Shown piece by piece: positions 31,927 through 41,443 of a stretch of 64,000 nt of DNA. Numbering within the stretch: the stretch's first letter is position 1; each line of letters opens with the position of its first letter. The stretch is from Sphingomonas faeni (GTDB taxonomy: Bacteria > Pseudomonadota > Alphaproteobacteria > Sphingomonadales > Sphingomonadaceae): the NCBI RefSeq assembly GCF_030817315.1, contig NZ_JAUSZF010000001.1:3491001-3555000 (forward strand), given 5' to 3'. A program made the translations under genes and the position numbers. The notes beneath the pieces were generated by a model. It did not search any database, was not told where the DNA came from, and saw nothing but the letters and a program-made list of their open reading frames with translations.

Positions 31927-32152
31927 ATGAAGGGCATTCACCACGGCGACCTGACGATCGAAGGTCGTTTTGAGGGGATGCTCAACGGTACCGCGATCGT
32001 CCCGGCCCGGCGCCACCGCCGAGATCGCTGGGATGATCGACGGTACGCTGATCGTCGAGCCGGGCGCGACCGTCCTTATCAGTGGCATGGTCGACGGGAA
32101 TATCATCGATCGCGGCGGCCACATCACCGTAACCGGAATGCTAGGCCGCTAG
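31927..32152 (+). pseudogene. Bactofilin-like (polymer-forming repeat) small protein, frameshifted
   Basis: The ATG 6 bp after the bkdB stop opens MKGIHHGDLTIEGRFEGMLN GTAIVP in one frame; the other frame continues PGATAEIAGMIDGTLIVEPG and ends GGHITVTGMLGR. Joined, they give about 74 residues with regular G-x-I/V spacing like the short right-handed beta-helix of polymer-forming cytoskeletal proteins. The break is one extra base within gtcccggcccggcgcc. It could be a decayed gene or a base-calling error. Intact bactofilins are longer (100 residues or more), so the family link is tentative. Confidence 0.55.
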
Positions 32153-32195
32153 CCGTCGAGCGCGCTCCGTTTCAGAGGTGAAGCGCCCAAACAAT

Positions 32196-32275
32196 CCTCC
32201 CCCGCGAGGGGGAGGTGGCAGGCAAACCCTGACGGAGGGGGCGGCAAGCGGGACCAGCGTTTAGGTCCACCTCAC
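32196..32275. repeat. Inverted-repeat remnant with CCTCCCCC hairpin (family G)
   Basis: A perfect 8-bp stem CCTCCCCC-GCGA-GGGGGAGG is followed by GTGGCAGGC ... CTGACGGAGGGGG and ends in CCTCACCCCCGCG next to the SDR stop. A shorter relative (CCTCCCCCGCGGGGGGGG) lies just after the broken glycosyltransferase at about 12659. Confidence 0.6.
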
Positions 32276-33048
32276 CCCCGCGTTTTCTGCAAAGACCCCG
32301 CGATCCGCCGCGCAAGACTCCGCGGGGTAAACCGTATGCCCTCGGCCATTGCAAAGTTAAGCGCACCCGACACCTTCACAGCGCGGTTCACCGCCAGCGC
32401 CGCCAACCCGTCGCGCACCACCGCCGCCGGGTCGCTCGCCAATCGCTGGAACAGCGCGGTATCGCCCAGCCCCGCAACATCCGCGAACTCGGTCCGCGTG
32501 GGGCCGGGACACAGCGCCGCGACCCGCACGCCCTTGCCCTTCACCTCCTCGTGCAGCGCCTCGGAAAAGCTCAGCACGAACGCCTTGCTCGCATAATAGA
32601 CCGCCATCCACGGCCCCGGCTGGAACGACGCGACCGAAGCGAGGTTGAGGATCCCGCCAGACCCGCGCGCGATCATCTGCGGCAACACAGCGTGCGTCAG
32701 CGCCACCAGCGCCCGACAATTGAGGTCAATCATGCCCAGTTGCAGTGCGCTATCCAGCTCCGCGAAATCGCCCCGCGCACCAAACCCGGCATTGTTGATC
32801 AGCACGTCGATCGGCAACGCCGCGGTCGCAATGGTATCAACGAGCGCAGCCGGACCATCCTGATCCGCAAGATCGGCGGCAAAGACATGCACCGTGACGC
32901 CGTGCGCCGCCCGCAGTTCGGCCGCCAGTGCCTCGAGCCGATCGACCCGACGCGCGGTCAGGATCAGCGCGTTGCCCTGAGCCGCCAGCGCTCTGGCAAA
33001 GCCTTCGCCTAACCCCGCTGACGCGCCGGTGATCAATGCCGTTGTCAT
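32272..33048 (-). CDS. Short-chain dehydrogenase/reductase (DltE/YqjQ-like)
   Basis: A 258-residue cytoplasmic classical SDR with NAD(P)-binding TGASAGLG at 7-14, NNAG in VLINNAGFGARGDF (about 86-99), catalytic Ser in LASVASF and Tyr-Lys in YYASKAF (about 153-159). The PGPTRTEF segment is typical. Substrate cannot be assigned. The start is the first ATG of the frame and matches the family N-terminus. It lies 146 bp downstream of the thiolase gene on the same strand, with a half repeat in the gap. Confidence 0.92.
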   Translation of the reverse strand: MTTALITGASAGLGEGFARALAAQGNALILTARRVDRLEALAAELRAAHGVTVHVFAADLADQDGPAALVDTIATAALPIDVLINNAGFGARGDFAELDSALQLGMIDLNCRALVALTHAVLPQMIARGSGGILNLASVASFQPGPWMAVYYASKAFVLSFSEALHEEVKGKGVRVAALCPGPTRTEFADVAGLGDTALFQRLASDPAAVVRDGLAALAVNRAVKVSGALNFAMAEGIRFTPRSLARRIAGSLQKTRG

Positions 33049-33107
33049 AGCCCCACACCCCTATCCGAGAAGCCACGAACCTGCGCCGCCACGAATGTCC
33101 CGGCAAC

Positions 33108-33172
33108 ATCTCCCTCTCCCGTCGGGGAGAGGGAAGGGGCCCACGGCGTCTTGGCTGTGGGAAGGGTGAGGG
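33108..33172. repeat. Inverted-repeat remnant of C type (copy C6)
   Basis: TCTCCCTCTCCCGTCGGGGAGAGGGA forms a hairpin (arms TCTCCCTCTCCC / GGGGAGAGGGA), followed by GGGTGAGGGC but no complete right arm. It resembles the left half of the element inside bkdB. Confidence 0.65.
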
Positions 33173-33194
33173 CACGCCTGCGTCGGGTTCAACA

Positions 33195-34391
33195 TCAAAC
33201 GATCTCGAACAGCCCCGCCGCACCCATGCCCCCAGCCGTGCACATCGACACGACAACATAGCGCACGCCGCGCTTGCGCCCCTCAATCAACGCATGCCCA
33301 ACCAGCCTCGACCCAGTCATCCCGAACGGGTGCCCGACCGCGATCGCGCCGCCGTTGACGTTATACTTTTCCGGATCGATCCCGAGGAAATCCCGGCAAT
33401 ACAAACACTGCGACGCGAACGCCTCGTTCAGCTCCCAAAGCCCGATATCGCCCACCGACAACCCAACGCGTTCCAACAGCTTCGGGATCGCGAACACCGG
33501 CCCGATCCCCATCTCCGCCGGGCCGCACCCTGCCGCCTGGAACCCGCGATAGATGCCGAGAATGTCCTTCCCCTCGGCCTCCGCAGTCCGGCGGTCCATC
33601 AGCAACTGCGCCGAAGCCCCGTCCGACAACTGGCTCGCATTGCCCGCCGTCACGCTAGACCCGGGCCCGGAGAATTCACCGCCCGGCCATACCGTCGTCA
33701 GCCCGCACAAACCCTCCAGCGTGGTGCCCGCCCGGATACCCTCGTCCTGCGACAAAGTGACACTCGCGATCCCCGCGTGTGCGCCCTGCTTGTCGAACAA
33801 CGCCTTCTCGACGGTGATCGGCACGATCTCCTCGGCAAACGCCCCGCTTGCGAGGCCAGCGGCAGCACGCTGCTGGCTCATCGCGGCATATTCGTCCTGC
33901 GCTTCGCGGCTGATGCCGTATTTCTCCGCGACGATCTCCGCGGTCTCGATCATCGGGATATACGCCGTCGGCTCCTTCGCCACGACGCTCGCATTGACGA
34001 AGCGCGGTGCGTCCTTGGTCACGGTGTAGCTGATCGACTCCATCCCGCCCGCCAGCGCCACGTCGGCCTCGTCGCAGATGATCGTACGCGCCGCGAGCGC
34101 CACCGCGGTCAGCCCCGATCCGCATTTCCGATCGAGCGTGAATGCCGGCACCGACTCCGGCAGCCCGCCGGCGAAGATCGCCATCCGCCCCGCGTTCCCC
34201 CCTTGCGTGCCCCATTGGTTGCCGACGCCCCAGAACACCTCGTCGATCCGCGCCGGGTCGATCCCCGCACGCTCGACCACCGCGTTCATCACGTGGCCCG
34301 CCAGCACCGGCGCCTCGGTCGCATTGAACGCGCCTCGATATGCTTTGCCGATGGCGGTACGGGCAGTCGAGACGATGGCGGCTTCACGCAT
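33195..34391 (-). CDS. Acetyl-CoA C-acyltransferase (thiolase)
   Basis: A 398-residue thiolase that cleaves 3-oxoacyl-CoA or condenses acyl-CoAs. It carries the nucleophilic Cys90 in [10 protein letters not shown], the [17 protein letters not shown] block (about 342-358) with the catalytic His, and the second Cys in [10 protein letters not shown] near 382. The open frame runs far upstream through the next gene; ATG at 34389-34391 ([16 protein letters not shown]) is the family start and has AAAGG 7 nt upstream. Its role, beta-oxidation or another acyl pathway, is not fixed by the neighbours. Confidence 0.95.
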   Translation of the reverse strand: MREAAIVSTARTAIGKAYRGAFNATEAPVLAGHVMNAVVERAGIDPARIDEVFWGVGNQWGTQGGNAGRMAIFAGGLPESVPAFTLDRKCGSGLTAVALAARTIICDEADVALAGGMESISYTVTKDAPRFVNASVVAKEPTAYIPMIETAEIVAEKYGISREAQDEYAAMSQQRAAAGLASGAFAEEIVPITVEKALFDKQGAHAGIASVTLSQDEGIRAGTTLEGLCGLTTVWPGGEFSGPGSSVTAGNASQLSDGASAQLLMDRRTAEAEGKDILGIYRGFQAAGCGPAEMGIGPVFAIPKLLERVGLSVGDIGLWELNEAFASQCLYCRDFLGIDPEKYNVNGGAIAVGHPFGMTGSRLVGHALIEGRKRGVRYVVVSMCTAGGMGAAGLFEIV

Positions 34392-34456
34392 GCTGGAACC
34401 TTTCGAGGATCGGGTATGCGTGAGATCTATACGGTCCACAGCGTCGGGGAAAGGCC

Positions 34457-35905
34457 TTAGGGCACCCGCGCCAGCCAGCCACCGGTAAATCCCGCGCGGT
34501 CCAGCCCACGGCGGATATGCGGGTTTCGCCGCATCGTGTTCCACACCATGCCGGTCCGCCAATTCTCGATCATCGCGACGATCGGTCCCTGGTCGATGCC
34601 GAGATAATCGACGTCGACCCAGCCAACACCGGGTACGATCCGGCCATGCTTCAGCGGCTCGCGCACCTCGGTCAGCGTCGGGTTGAACGCATCGAAGAAG
34701 CCGTATTTGCCATAAATCCCCTTGCCATAACGATCGTGCATCGCAGTGATCGCGGGGACGACGAGATCCGGCGCGAACACGATCGATCCGACCGCGGCGG
34801 TCGGCGCCAGCGTCCCGTCGTCGCGCGCGCCGGGGCCCCGTTCGGAGTAGCTGAAGAACTCGCGCGGCCGCCCGCCGATCGCCGCCTTGAAATCGCCCGG
34901 CCCGTCGCACGCGGTCAGGCCCCAGACGTCGGGGCCATAGCCGGCGAATCCACTTGCGTTCGCGATCGCATAGTCGCGCTGAGCGATCGTCGCCCGCTTG
35001 CTGTTCTCGAAATAATCCATGTCTTTGGTCGCGATATAGGCGTCGCGAATGCCACGGAAATCGACCCAGACATGACTGTATTGATGCACGAACATCGGTG
35101 GGTAATGGAGATGATCGCCGCGCCACGACGGCTCGAACTTTTCAGTTAGCGCACCCCAGGTCGACGGCGGCAGCGGATGTGTGGGCGACCCCAGCGCAAG
35201 CAGATACATCAGCATCCCCTCGTTGTAGATATTCCAGTCGCTTGGGATGAAGCCGCTTTCGGGATGCCAGCCCATCGACAGGAACGGCGCACGCGGCGTG
35301 ATCCACGTCCAGTCCACCGCGCCGTATATCTGGTCCGCCAGGGCACGGATCCGTTGTTCCTCAGGATGGTCGCCATCGAACCAGCTCTGCGCGAACAGCA
35401 TCCCGCCGAGCAGCAGCGCGGTATCGATCGTCGACAGTTCCGCGCGCGCGAACCGCTGGCCCTTGGTGATGCCGAGGAAGTGGTAGAAGAATCCCTTGTA
35501 TCCGCTTTTGCCGGTCGGCTCGGGGCCCATCGGTGCGATCGCGAAGAACTCCAGCGTTGCCAGAGTCCGCTTGCGCGCCTGCTCGCGTGTGACCCAGCCG
35601 TTGACGACGCCAATCGGATACGCGGTCAGCGCGAACCCGACCGCGGCGATCGAAGAGAAGGACGGCGTCGGCCACCGATCGAGGGCGAGCCCAGTGACCG
35701 GGTCGGTCGTGTCCCAGAAGTACAGGAACGCACGCTCCTGCAGATTGTCGATCAGCGGGTTGGCGGATGGCGGCGGTTCGGGCGGCGGCGTGCGGGTAAC
35801 GCTTTCGATCGCCTCCATCAGCGGCCGCCCGACCGATGTGCATCCCGCGGTAAGTCCCCCGAGCGAGATCGCCCCGGTGCCGAGAAACTGCCGTCGATCG
35901 AGCAT
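34457..35905 (-). CDS. Glucoamylase-like lipoprotein, probable GH144 beta-1,2-glucanase
   Basis: A 482-residue protein of the Glycoamylase-like family (PF10091), whose characterised members (GH144) are endo-beta-1,2-glucanases. The N-terminus [22 protein letters not shown] combines a twin-arginine motif with a lipobox (Cys22), so it is probably a Tat-exported lipoprotein. The mature part opens with [16 protein letters not shown] and has the aromatic-rich [22 protein letters not shown] and CDGPGDF blocks expected of an alpha/alpha barrel. It lies 80 bp downstream of a TonB receptor gene on the same strand, which suggests glycan uptake and breakdown together. Confidence 0.87.
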   Translation of the reverse strand: MLDRRQFLGTGAISLGGLTAGCTSVGRPLMEAIESVTRTPPPEPPPSANPLIDNLQERAFLYFWDTTDPVTGLALDRWPTPSFSSIAAVGFALTAYPIGVVNGWVTREQARKRTLATLEFFAIAPMGPEPTGKSGYKGFFYHFLGITKGQRFARAELSTIDTALLLGGMLFAQSWFDGDHPEEQRIRALADQIYGAVDWTWITPRAPFLSMGWHPESGFIPSDWNIYNEGMLMYLLALGSPTHPLPPSTWGALTEKFEPSWRGDHLHYPPMFVHQYSHVWVDFRGIRDAYIATKDMDYFENSKRATIAQRDYAIANASGFAGYGPDVWGLTACDGPGDFKAAIGGRPREFFSYSERGPGARDDGTLAPTAAVGSIVFAPDLVVPAITAMHDRYGKGIYGKYGFFDAFNPTLTEVREPLKHGRIVPGVGWVDVDYLGIDQGPIVAMIENWRTGMVWNTMRRNPHIRRGLDRAGFTGGWLARVP

Positions 35906-35985
35906 CCGAACTCCTGGTCGAGGGTCACCGCCATTGACCATGGAAGGCTGGCGGGGCGGCCAGAACGGCCGCCCCCATAAATGCA

Positions 35986-38900
35986 TCAGAACCTATAACC
36001 CACCCTGAACTGGATGCGACGCGGGAGGGTTAGCGTGCTCGTGCCGATCCGGGCAGGCTCGAGCGGATCGGTTGCCTGGCCAGTGGCGGGGTCGATCGTG
36101 TCGTTGAACGACGCGTCGAATCCCTCGAAGTTCTTGTTGTTGAACGCGTTGAGCAGGTCGACCGCAGCCTCGAACTGATCTTCCTTGCCGAGCACGCTGA
36201 AGCGCTTGGCGAGCGTCAGATTGACCTCGCAATAGGCGAACACGCCCTTGATGCAGTTCTTCCTGGGGTAACGCGCGGTGAACCGATTGAAGCCCGAATC
36301 CGCGCCGTTGGTCGCATCGGTGACCTGGAACGCCTGGCCGCTACCCAGCGTGTTGAGCATCGAGAACTGGAAGCCGAGCGGCAGGTCGACCATGCCCGAG
36401 ATCACAACCCGGTGACGTTCGTCGCCGGTTCGCGGGCGCCAGCCATAATCGTCCGGCGTGATCGCATCGAGGCTGAACAGGTCGCCGCCGTTCTGCTCAC
36501 CCTTCGAGAAGGTATAGGCGACGTTCAGGCCCCAGCCCGACGACTTGGTGTAATTCTTGTCGAGCGTGAAATAGATCGCCTTGTACCGCGTATCGAGTCC
36601 GTCGAGGCCGACGATCGCGTTCGCATAACCGAACGGTTGCAGCGGCGCGGTGTCGCAGCAGCCGCCGAGCCCGTTCAGGGTCCGCGTCGCGAAGATGTTG
36701 GTATAGCCGTTGCGCCCGCGGATGTAGGAGGCGGTCAACGCGGCCTGGAAGATGCCGACCTTCTGGCGGATGCCGATGCTCGCCTGGTCGTTGACCGGTG
36801 GGCGGGCGTCGTTCTTCACGGCGAACAGCTCCGGCAGCCCTTGCGTCGAGGTCGCGGCGAGCTGCAGCAGACCGTCGCGCGTCAGATAAGCGGGATCCCA
36901 CTGGACGGTCGGCAGGCCCTCACGCGGCGTACCGGTCGGCGAAAAGCGGAACACGCCGATCGGATTGATCGTGCGACTGAGTTCGTCGACCGTGTTGTTA
37001 AAATTATTGCGATCGTAATAGCGCCCGATCCCGCCGAAGATGACCGTCGACTGGTCGTCTTTCACGTCATACGAGAAGCCGAACCGGGGCGCGATCGCGC
37101 CGGCGAACGGGCTGCGATTGCTCCCGTCGGTGATGTAGTTCTCAGGGTCGAAATAGGCCGTCCGGGGCAGCGCGCGCAGCGCGGCCGCGGCGTTGGCCGG
37201 CGTGCGATATTCGTTGTTGAAGCCGTTCGTCTCGTAATCCCAGCGTACGCCGACGTTGAGCTGGAGCTTGCTCGTCACGTCCCAGTCGTCCTGCAGATAA
37301 AGGCCGACCTGGGTGTTCGAGGCGAGGATCTTGCCGCTGCCGAGTCCCAGTCGTGCTTCGGCCGGCGACGCGAAGGTCAGCCCGTTCTGCGGCTCGCGGC
37401 GGTAGGTGTAGCGCGGCTGGATGAACGACTGGTTGTCGAACTCGATATCGGTGATCTCGACGCGGGCGCCCGCCTTGAACGAATGATTCTGAAGGCCGGT
37501 GTAGGTGACGTCGTCGCGCAACGTGTAGCCCTGCTGGACCTCGCGACGGGTCGAATCCTTGCCGCCGAAGATGATCACGCCGTCATAGTCGTAGGTCGGC
37601 AGGTCGGGGTTGAGCGACGTTGGATTGAACGTGTAGCTCAGATAATTGGCGTTGAACTCGTTGATGAAGTTGCTGCCGGTATAGGTCCATTTGTACAGAT
37701 ACGTGTCGACCACGTTGATCTTGTTCTCGGCGTTTTCGTACGAGACGTTGCCGCCGAAATTCTGGATGTCCGTTTCCTGGCGGCGGCTGAACGACAGGTC
37801 CATCACCTGGTTGCTGTCGGGCGTGAGGGTCAGCTTGCCGAAGTAGAAATCGCCGCGGAACGGGCTGACGAACGCACCCTCGAAGTCGCTCAGGCGGCGC
37901 CCCGAATTGGCTTCGAAATCGGCGACCGCCGCGGTCGATCCGGTACTGTCGACGTTGAACGCACGGTCCTGGTCGTTGCCCTCGTACGTCGCGAAGAAGA
38001 ACAGCTTGTCCTTGATGATCGGGCCGCCGAGCGACACGCCGTATTGCTTGCGCTCGAAGGCGGGTTCGGCGCGGTTGTTGACCTTGTCGAGGTACGATTT
38101 CGCGCTGAGACTCTTGTCCGTATATTGGCCAAAGACCTCGCCGTGGAATTCGTTGGTGCCCGACTTGGTGACGGCGGTAATGATCGCGGCGCCGGCCTGC
38201 TCGTACTCGGCCTTGTAGTTCTGCGTCAGGACGCGGAACTCCTGTACTGCGAGCTGGCCGAACGGATTGCCGCGGCTGTTCTGCTGGCCCGCGACACCGC
38301 CCTCGCGCAGCTTGTTCTTCAGGCTGACGCCGTCGATGAACACGTTCACCTGGCTGGCGGTCGATGCACCCGACTGGAACCCCTTGTTGGTTTCGCTGTC
38401 GTTATACTTCACGCCCGGCGCCAGCGCTGCGAACGACAGGAAATTCCGATCGGTCTGCGGCAGGTTACGGATCTGCTGCTGGCTGACGTTGGTCGCGACT
38501 TCGCTGGTCCTGGTCTCGACCAGTCGCCCGCCGGTGACGACGATCTCCTGGCCATCGCCGGTGGCCGGTGTCGCATCACCTGTCACGGCGCCAGTTGTGG
38601 GGGCGGTCGCGTCGCCGTTGGGGGCCGGCGCCGCAGCCGCGGGAGCAAGCGTCGCATCGAGCGTCGCGGACTGGCCGATCGAGACGATGATGCGCTGTAC
38701 CGAGACGTCCCCGTTCGTGCCCGTGACGGTGATCGTGTACTGCGCCGGCCGCAGCCCGTTGAGGATGTAACTCCCGTTCGCTGCCGTCACCGTGCGGAAG
38801 CTCTGGTTGGTCCCCCCGTTCACCGCCACCACGGTCGCGCCTGCCACTGCCGCGCCCGCCGCATCGCGGACCTGCCCGCGGATCGAGGCGATCGTCGTCT

Positions 38901-38994
38901 GGGCGGTCGCGGCCGTCGTGAGAGCCGCAGCCGATCCGAGGATCGTCGTCGTCACCAGCGCAGCGCGCAGCGCCGCGACCATCATGGTCTTCAT
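35986..38994 (-). CDS. TonB-dependent receptor with N-terminal carboxypeptidase-like domain (Oar type)
   Basis: A 1002-residue outer-membrane receptor. A signal peptide (about 1-33) is followed by a CarboxypepD_reg-like Ig domain (about 38-115, IRGQVRDAAGAAVAGATVVA and GSYILNGLRPAQYTI), an Ala/Pro/Thr linker, a plug domain (VTGGRLVETRTSEVATNVSQ onwards, about 155-270) and a long barrel ending RIQFRVGYRF. The ATG at 38992-38994 follows AGGGGAC and the open frame continues upstream without signal-peptide features. The GH144-like gene follows directly, so a glucan ligand is a reasonable inference, not a demonstrated one. Confidence 0.92.
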   Translation of the reverse strand: MKTMMVAALRAALVTTTILGSAAALTTAATAQTTIASIRGQVRDAAGAAVAGATVVAVNGGTNQSFRTVTAANGSYILNGLRPAQYTITVTGTNGDVSVQRIIVSIGQSATLDATLAPAAAAPAPNGDATAPTTGAVTGDATPATGDGQEIVVTGGRLVETRTSEVATNVSQQQIRNLPQTDRNFLSFAALAPGVKYNDSETNKGFQSGASTASQVNVFIDGVSLKNKLREGGVAGQQNSRGNPFGQLAVQEFRVLTQNYKAEYEQAGAAIITAVTKSGTNEFHGEVFGQYTDKSLSAKSYLDKVNNRAEPAFERKQYGVSLGGPIIKDKLFFFATYEGNDQDRAFNVDSTGSTAAVADFEANSGRRLSDFEGAFVSPFRGDFYFGKLTLTPDSNQVMDLSFSRRQETDIQNFGGNVSYENAENKINVVDTYLYKWTYTGSNFINEFNANYLSYTFNPTSLNPDLPTYDYDGVIIFGGKDSTRREVQQGYTLRDDVTYTGLQNHSFKAGARVEITDIEFDNQSFIQPRYTYRREPQNGLTFASPAEARLGLGSGKILASNTQVGLYLQDDWDVTSKLQLNVGVRWDYETNGFNNEYRTPANAAAALRALPRTAYFDPENYITDGSNRSPFAGAIAPRFGFSYDVKDDQSTVIFGGIGRYYDRNNFNNTVDELSRTINPIGVFRFSPTGTPREGLPTVQWDPAYLTRDGLLQLAATSTQGLPELFAVKNDARPPVNDQASIGIRQKVGIFQAALTASYIRGRNGYTNIFATRTLNGLGGCCDTAPLQPFGYANAIVGLDGLDTRYKAIYFTLDKNYTKSSGWGLNVAYTFSKGEQNGGDLFSLDAITPDDYGWRPRTGDERHRVVISGMVDLPLGFQFSMLNTLGSGQAFQVTDATNGADSGFNRFTARYPRKNCIKGVFAYCEVNLTLAKRFSVLGKEDQFEAAVDLLNAFNNKNFEGFDASFNDTIDPATGQATDPLEPARIGTSTLTLPRRIQFRVGYRF

Positions 38995-39320
38995 GTCGAA
39001 TAGTCCCCTGCGTTTGATCGCGGGATCGGCAAATGGCTTGGGCACGATCGTGGCGGTTCTGCCCAAAGCCATGGCAGCGCCCGATCGTAATGCTCGCGAC
39101 GGTCGCGACCCCATGCCCTGGACCTCTCCATTAACCGCTCCTGATGGAGTCGGTTGGGCAGCACGCATGTTTGCATGGCTGCCGGGAGGGAGGCTCTACG
39201 CCCGGTTTCCGACGCCTGCCAATGGCTTGTCCAAGCAAGTGACCGATTCGGCGACAGTCCGTGTCATTATCGCCACAATCCATGTTTCCCGTGTCTCATT
39301 CGACAGCAACGGCCTGAACG

Positions 39321-39353
39321 ACTGCCGACGCGATGCAGAATGGCGTCGGCAGT
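39321..39353. other. Perfect 11-bp palindrome in the gap upstream of the receptor gene
   Basis: ACTGCCGACGC and GCGTCGGCAGT pair exactly around an 11-nt centre. It lies in the 465-bp space between the receptor start and the gor stop. No T-run follows on either strand, so it is not an obvious terminator; an operator is possible. I see no gene in the rest of this gap. Confidence 0.45.
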
Positions 39354-39459
39354 ATTTCGGTTCCGGCCCTTACGAACGGGATGTGTTCGCGGCGGCGCTG
39401 ACGTCATTTCGGCAGTATTATTGTCAGGAAGGATCGTTGTTTCAGGCGAAAACACCGCC

Positions 39460-40815
39460 TTACTTCATCAAGACAAGCTCTTCCGCCATCGTCGGGTGCA
39501 GTGCGACGGTCGCGTCGAAGTCGGCCTTGGTCAGCCCGGCTTTCACGGCCACCGCGGCGGATTGCAAGATCTCGGGGCAGTCGGGCCCGATCATGTGGAT
39601 GCCGACGACCCGGTCGGTCTCGCCGTCGCAGATCATCTTGTACAGCGAGCGTTCGTTGCGCCCCGCCAGCACGTTCTTCATCGGCCGGAAGTCGGACGTG
39701 TACACCTTCACCGATCCCAGCGCCTGCTTGGCCTGCGACTCGGTCATGCCGACACCGGCCATCGGTGGGTGGCTGAACACGGCGGCGGGGACGTTGGCGT
39801 AATCGACGCGCGTCGACTTGCCGCCGAAGAACGTGTCGGCGAACGCCTGCCCCTCGCGGATCGCGACCGGGGTCAGCTGGATCCGGTTGGTGACGTCGCC
39901 GACTGCGAAGATCGAGTCGCAGCTCGACTTGTTGTCCTCATCGACGATCACCGCGCCCGCCGCGTCCATTTCGACGCCCGCGGTTTCGAGCCCGAGGCCC
40001 TTGGTGTTCGGCAGGCGCCCGGTCGCGAACATCACGAGGTCGACGGTGATCGGCTCGTGCCCGCTCATGCGGACGGTGAGACACCCGTTCGAATCCTTCT
40101 CGATGCTCTCGAACGCGGCGTTGAAGCGGAAGTCGATGCCCTTGCTCATCGAGATCTGGAGCAGGCGGTCGCGGATCGACTCGTCGTAGCCGCGCAGGAT
40201 AACGTCGGTCCGGTTGACCAGCGTGACGTGCGCCCCGAACTGGTGGAAGATCCCGGCGAACTCGTTGGCGATATAGCCCGCGCCCGCAATCAGCACGCGC
40301 TTCGGCACGTCGTCGAGATGGAAGACCTCGTTCGAAGTGATGCCGTGTTCCGAGCCGGGGAACTCGGGGGTCAGCGGATGCGCGCCGACCGCGATCAGGA
40401 TCTTCGCGGCCGTCTTCACGCTGCCGTCGGCGAGCGTGACTTCGTTGGGACCGGAGACGACCGCGCGCTGGTGGATGATGTCGACGTGATTGTTCTGGAG
40501 CGTGGTGGTGTAGGCGCCGTTGATCCGGTCGACCTCCTCCATGACGTTGTCGCGCAACGTCGGCCAGCTGAACGCGCAGTCGTCGGGCACCTGCCAGCCG
40601 AAGCGCTTGGCGTCCTTCAGATCCTCGGCGAAATGCGCGCCGTAGATCAGCAGTTTCTTCGGCACGCAGCCGCGGATGACGCAGGTGCCCCCGACCCGGT
40701 ATTCCTCGGCCACTGCGACGCGCGCGCCATGAGCCGCGGCGACGCGCGACGCTCGCGTCCCGCCCGAGCCTGCGCCGATGACGAAGAGGTCATAGTCGAA
40801 TTGGGTATCGGTCAC
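39460..40815 (-). CDS. gor: Glutathione-disulfide reductase
   Basis: A 451-residue FAD flavoenzyme that reduces oxidised glutathione with NADPH. The FAD motif GAGSGGTRASR is at 14-24, the redox disulfide is Cys45/Cys50 in GGTCVIRGCVPKK, the NADPH-binding GAGYIANEFA lies near 170, and the C-terminal HPTMAEE supplies the acid-base histidine. An in-frame ATG lies 15 codons upstream, but the GTG at 40813-40815 has AAGGA 6 nt before it and begins directly at the FAD fold. It is downstream of and on the same strand as the DUF4174 gene. Confidence 0.95.
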   Translation of the reverse strand: MTDTQFDYDLFVIGAGSGGTRASRVAAAHGARVAVAEEYRVGGTCVIRGCVPKKLLIYGAHFAEDLKDAKRFGWQVPDDCAFSWPTLRDNVMEEVDRINGAYTTTLQNNHVDIIHQRAVVSGPNEVTLADGSVKTAAKILIAVGAHPLTPEFPGSEHGITSNEVFHLDDVPKRVLIAGAGYIANEFAGIFHQFGAHVTLVNRTDVILRGYDESIRDRLLQISMSKGIDFRFNAAFESIEKDSNGCLTVRMSGHEPITVDLVMFATGRLPNTKGLGLETAGVEMDAAGAVIVDEDNKSSCDSIFAVGDVTNRIQLTPVAIREGQAFADTFFGGKSTRVDYANVPAAVFSHPPMAGVGMTESQAKQALGSVKVYTSDFRPMKNVLAGRNERSLYKMICDGETDRVVGIHMIGPDCPEILQSAAVAVKAGLTKADFDATVALHPTMAEELVLMK

Positions 40816-40924
40816 AGGCAGTCCTTGCAGGTCACGCGCCGCTTGGGAGCGGCTTTGCATGCCATCTGGGGCAGGGCGCGCGACGCCACAACCCCGGCGC
40901 GGCGATCACGCTGATCGGCCGGGT

Positions 40925-41320
40925 CTATCGCTGGCCGGCCCTGCGCATCGGCATCGCGTCGATCGTCTGCTCCAGCACGGCGGCGGGGAAGGGCTTGCTG
41001 CTCCGCAATTTCTCGCCACCGTCCTTGCCGATCAGGATCGCGGTGAACGTGACGGGGAGACGGTATTTACGGCGGATCGTTGCAGCGGTGTCACCGGCGC
41101 CTTGGACCCGGTCGCCGATCACTTCGACAACGGTGAGGTCGCGGTCGTCGCTGTTTGCCTTCCATTTGGCGAGGATGCGGCGCTGCTCGGCAAGCGCCAC
41201 GTTTTCGCCGGAGACGGCGGCTACAATCAGCACGCGCCGCTCCCATTTCATCTGCGCGAGGGTAGGGGAAGCGGCGAGTGCGACGGCAAGAAGGACGGTC
41301 ATCACGATTGAACGCGCCAC
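40925..41320 (-). CDS. DUF4174-family exported protein
   Basis: A 131-residue protein with a signal peptide (about 1-22, VLLAVALAASPTLAQ) and a thioredoxin-like DUF4174 domain starting KWERRVLIVAAVSGENVALA. Members are short periplasmic proteins of unknown function that lack a CxxC pair, as here. The start is uncertain: GTG at 41318-41320 gives a signal peptide with an arginine-containing n-region; ATG at 41300-41302 would leave it without positive charge. Repeat B5 lies just upstream. Confidence 0.8.
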   Translation of the reverse strand: MARSIVMTVLLAVALAASPTLAQMKWERRVLIVAAVSGENVALAEQRRILAKWKANSDDRDLTVVEVIGDRVQGAGDTAATIRRKYRLPVTFTAILIGKDGGEKLRSSKPFPAAVLEQTIDAMPMRRAGQR

Positions 41321-41327
41321 CTTCGCT

Positions 41328-41407
41328 TGTTCTCCCGCGAAGGCGGGAGCCCAGGATCACAATCGCTGTGGATGGTATCCTGGGCCCCCGCCTCCGCGGG
41401 GGAGCAA
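41328..41407. repeat. Inverted-repeat element, family B (copy B5)
   Basis: Arms TCTCCCGCGAAGGCGGGAGC and GCCCCCGCCTCCGCGGGGGA with an inner CCCAGGATCAC/GTATCCTGGG pair. It lies between the DUF4174 start and the pgi stop. Confidence 0.8.
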
Positions 41408-41443
41408 GATTTAGGTGGTGAGGGGAGGGCAGCCTCCCAACTC

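Noticed and set aside
36412..39003. 863-codon plus-strand frame across the second TonB receptor
   Set aside because: Antisense to a receptor with signal peptide, plug and barrel; no recognisable protein features.
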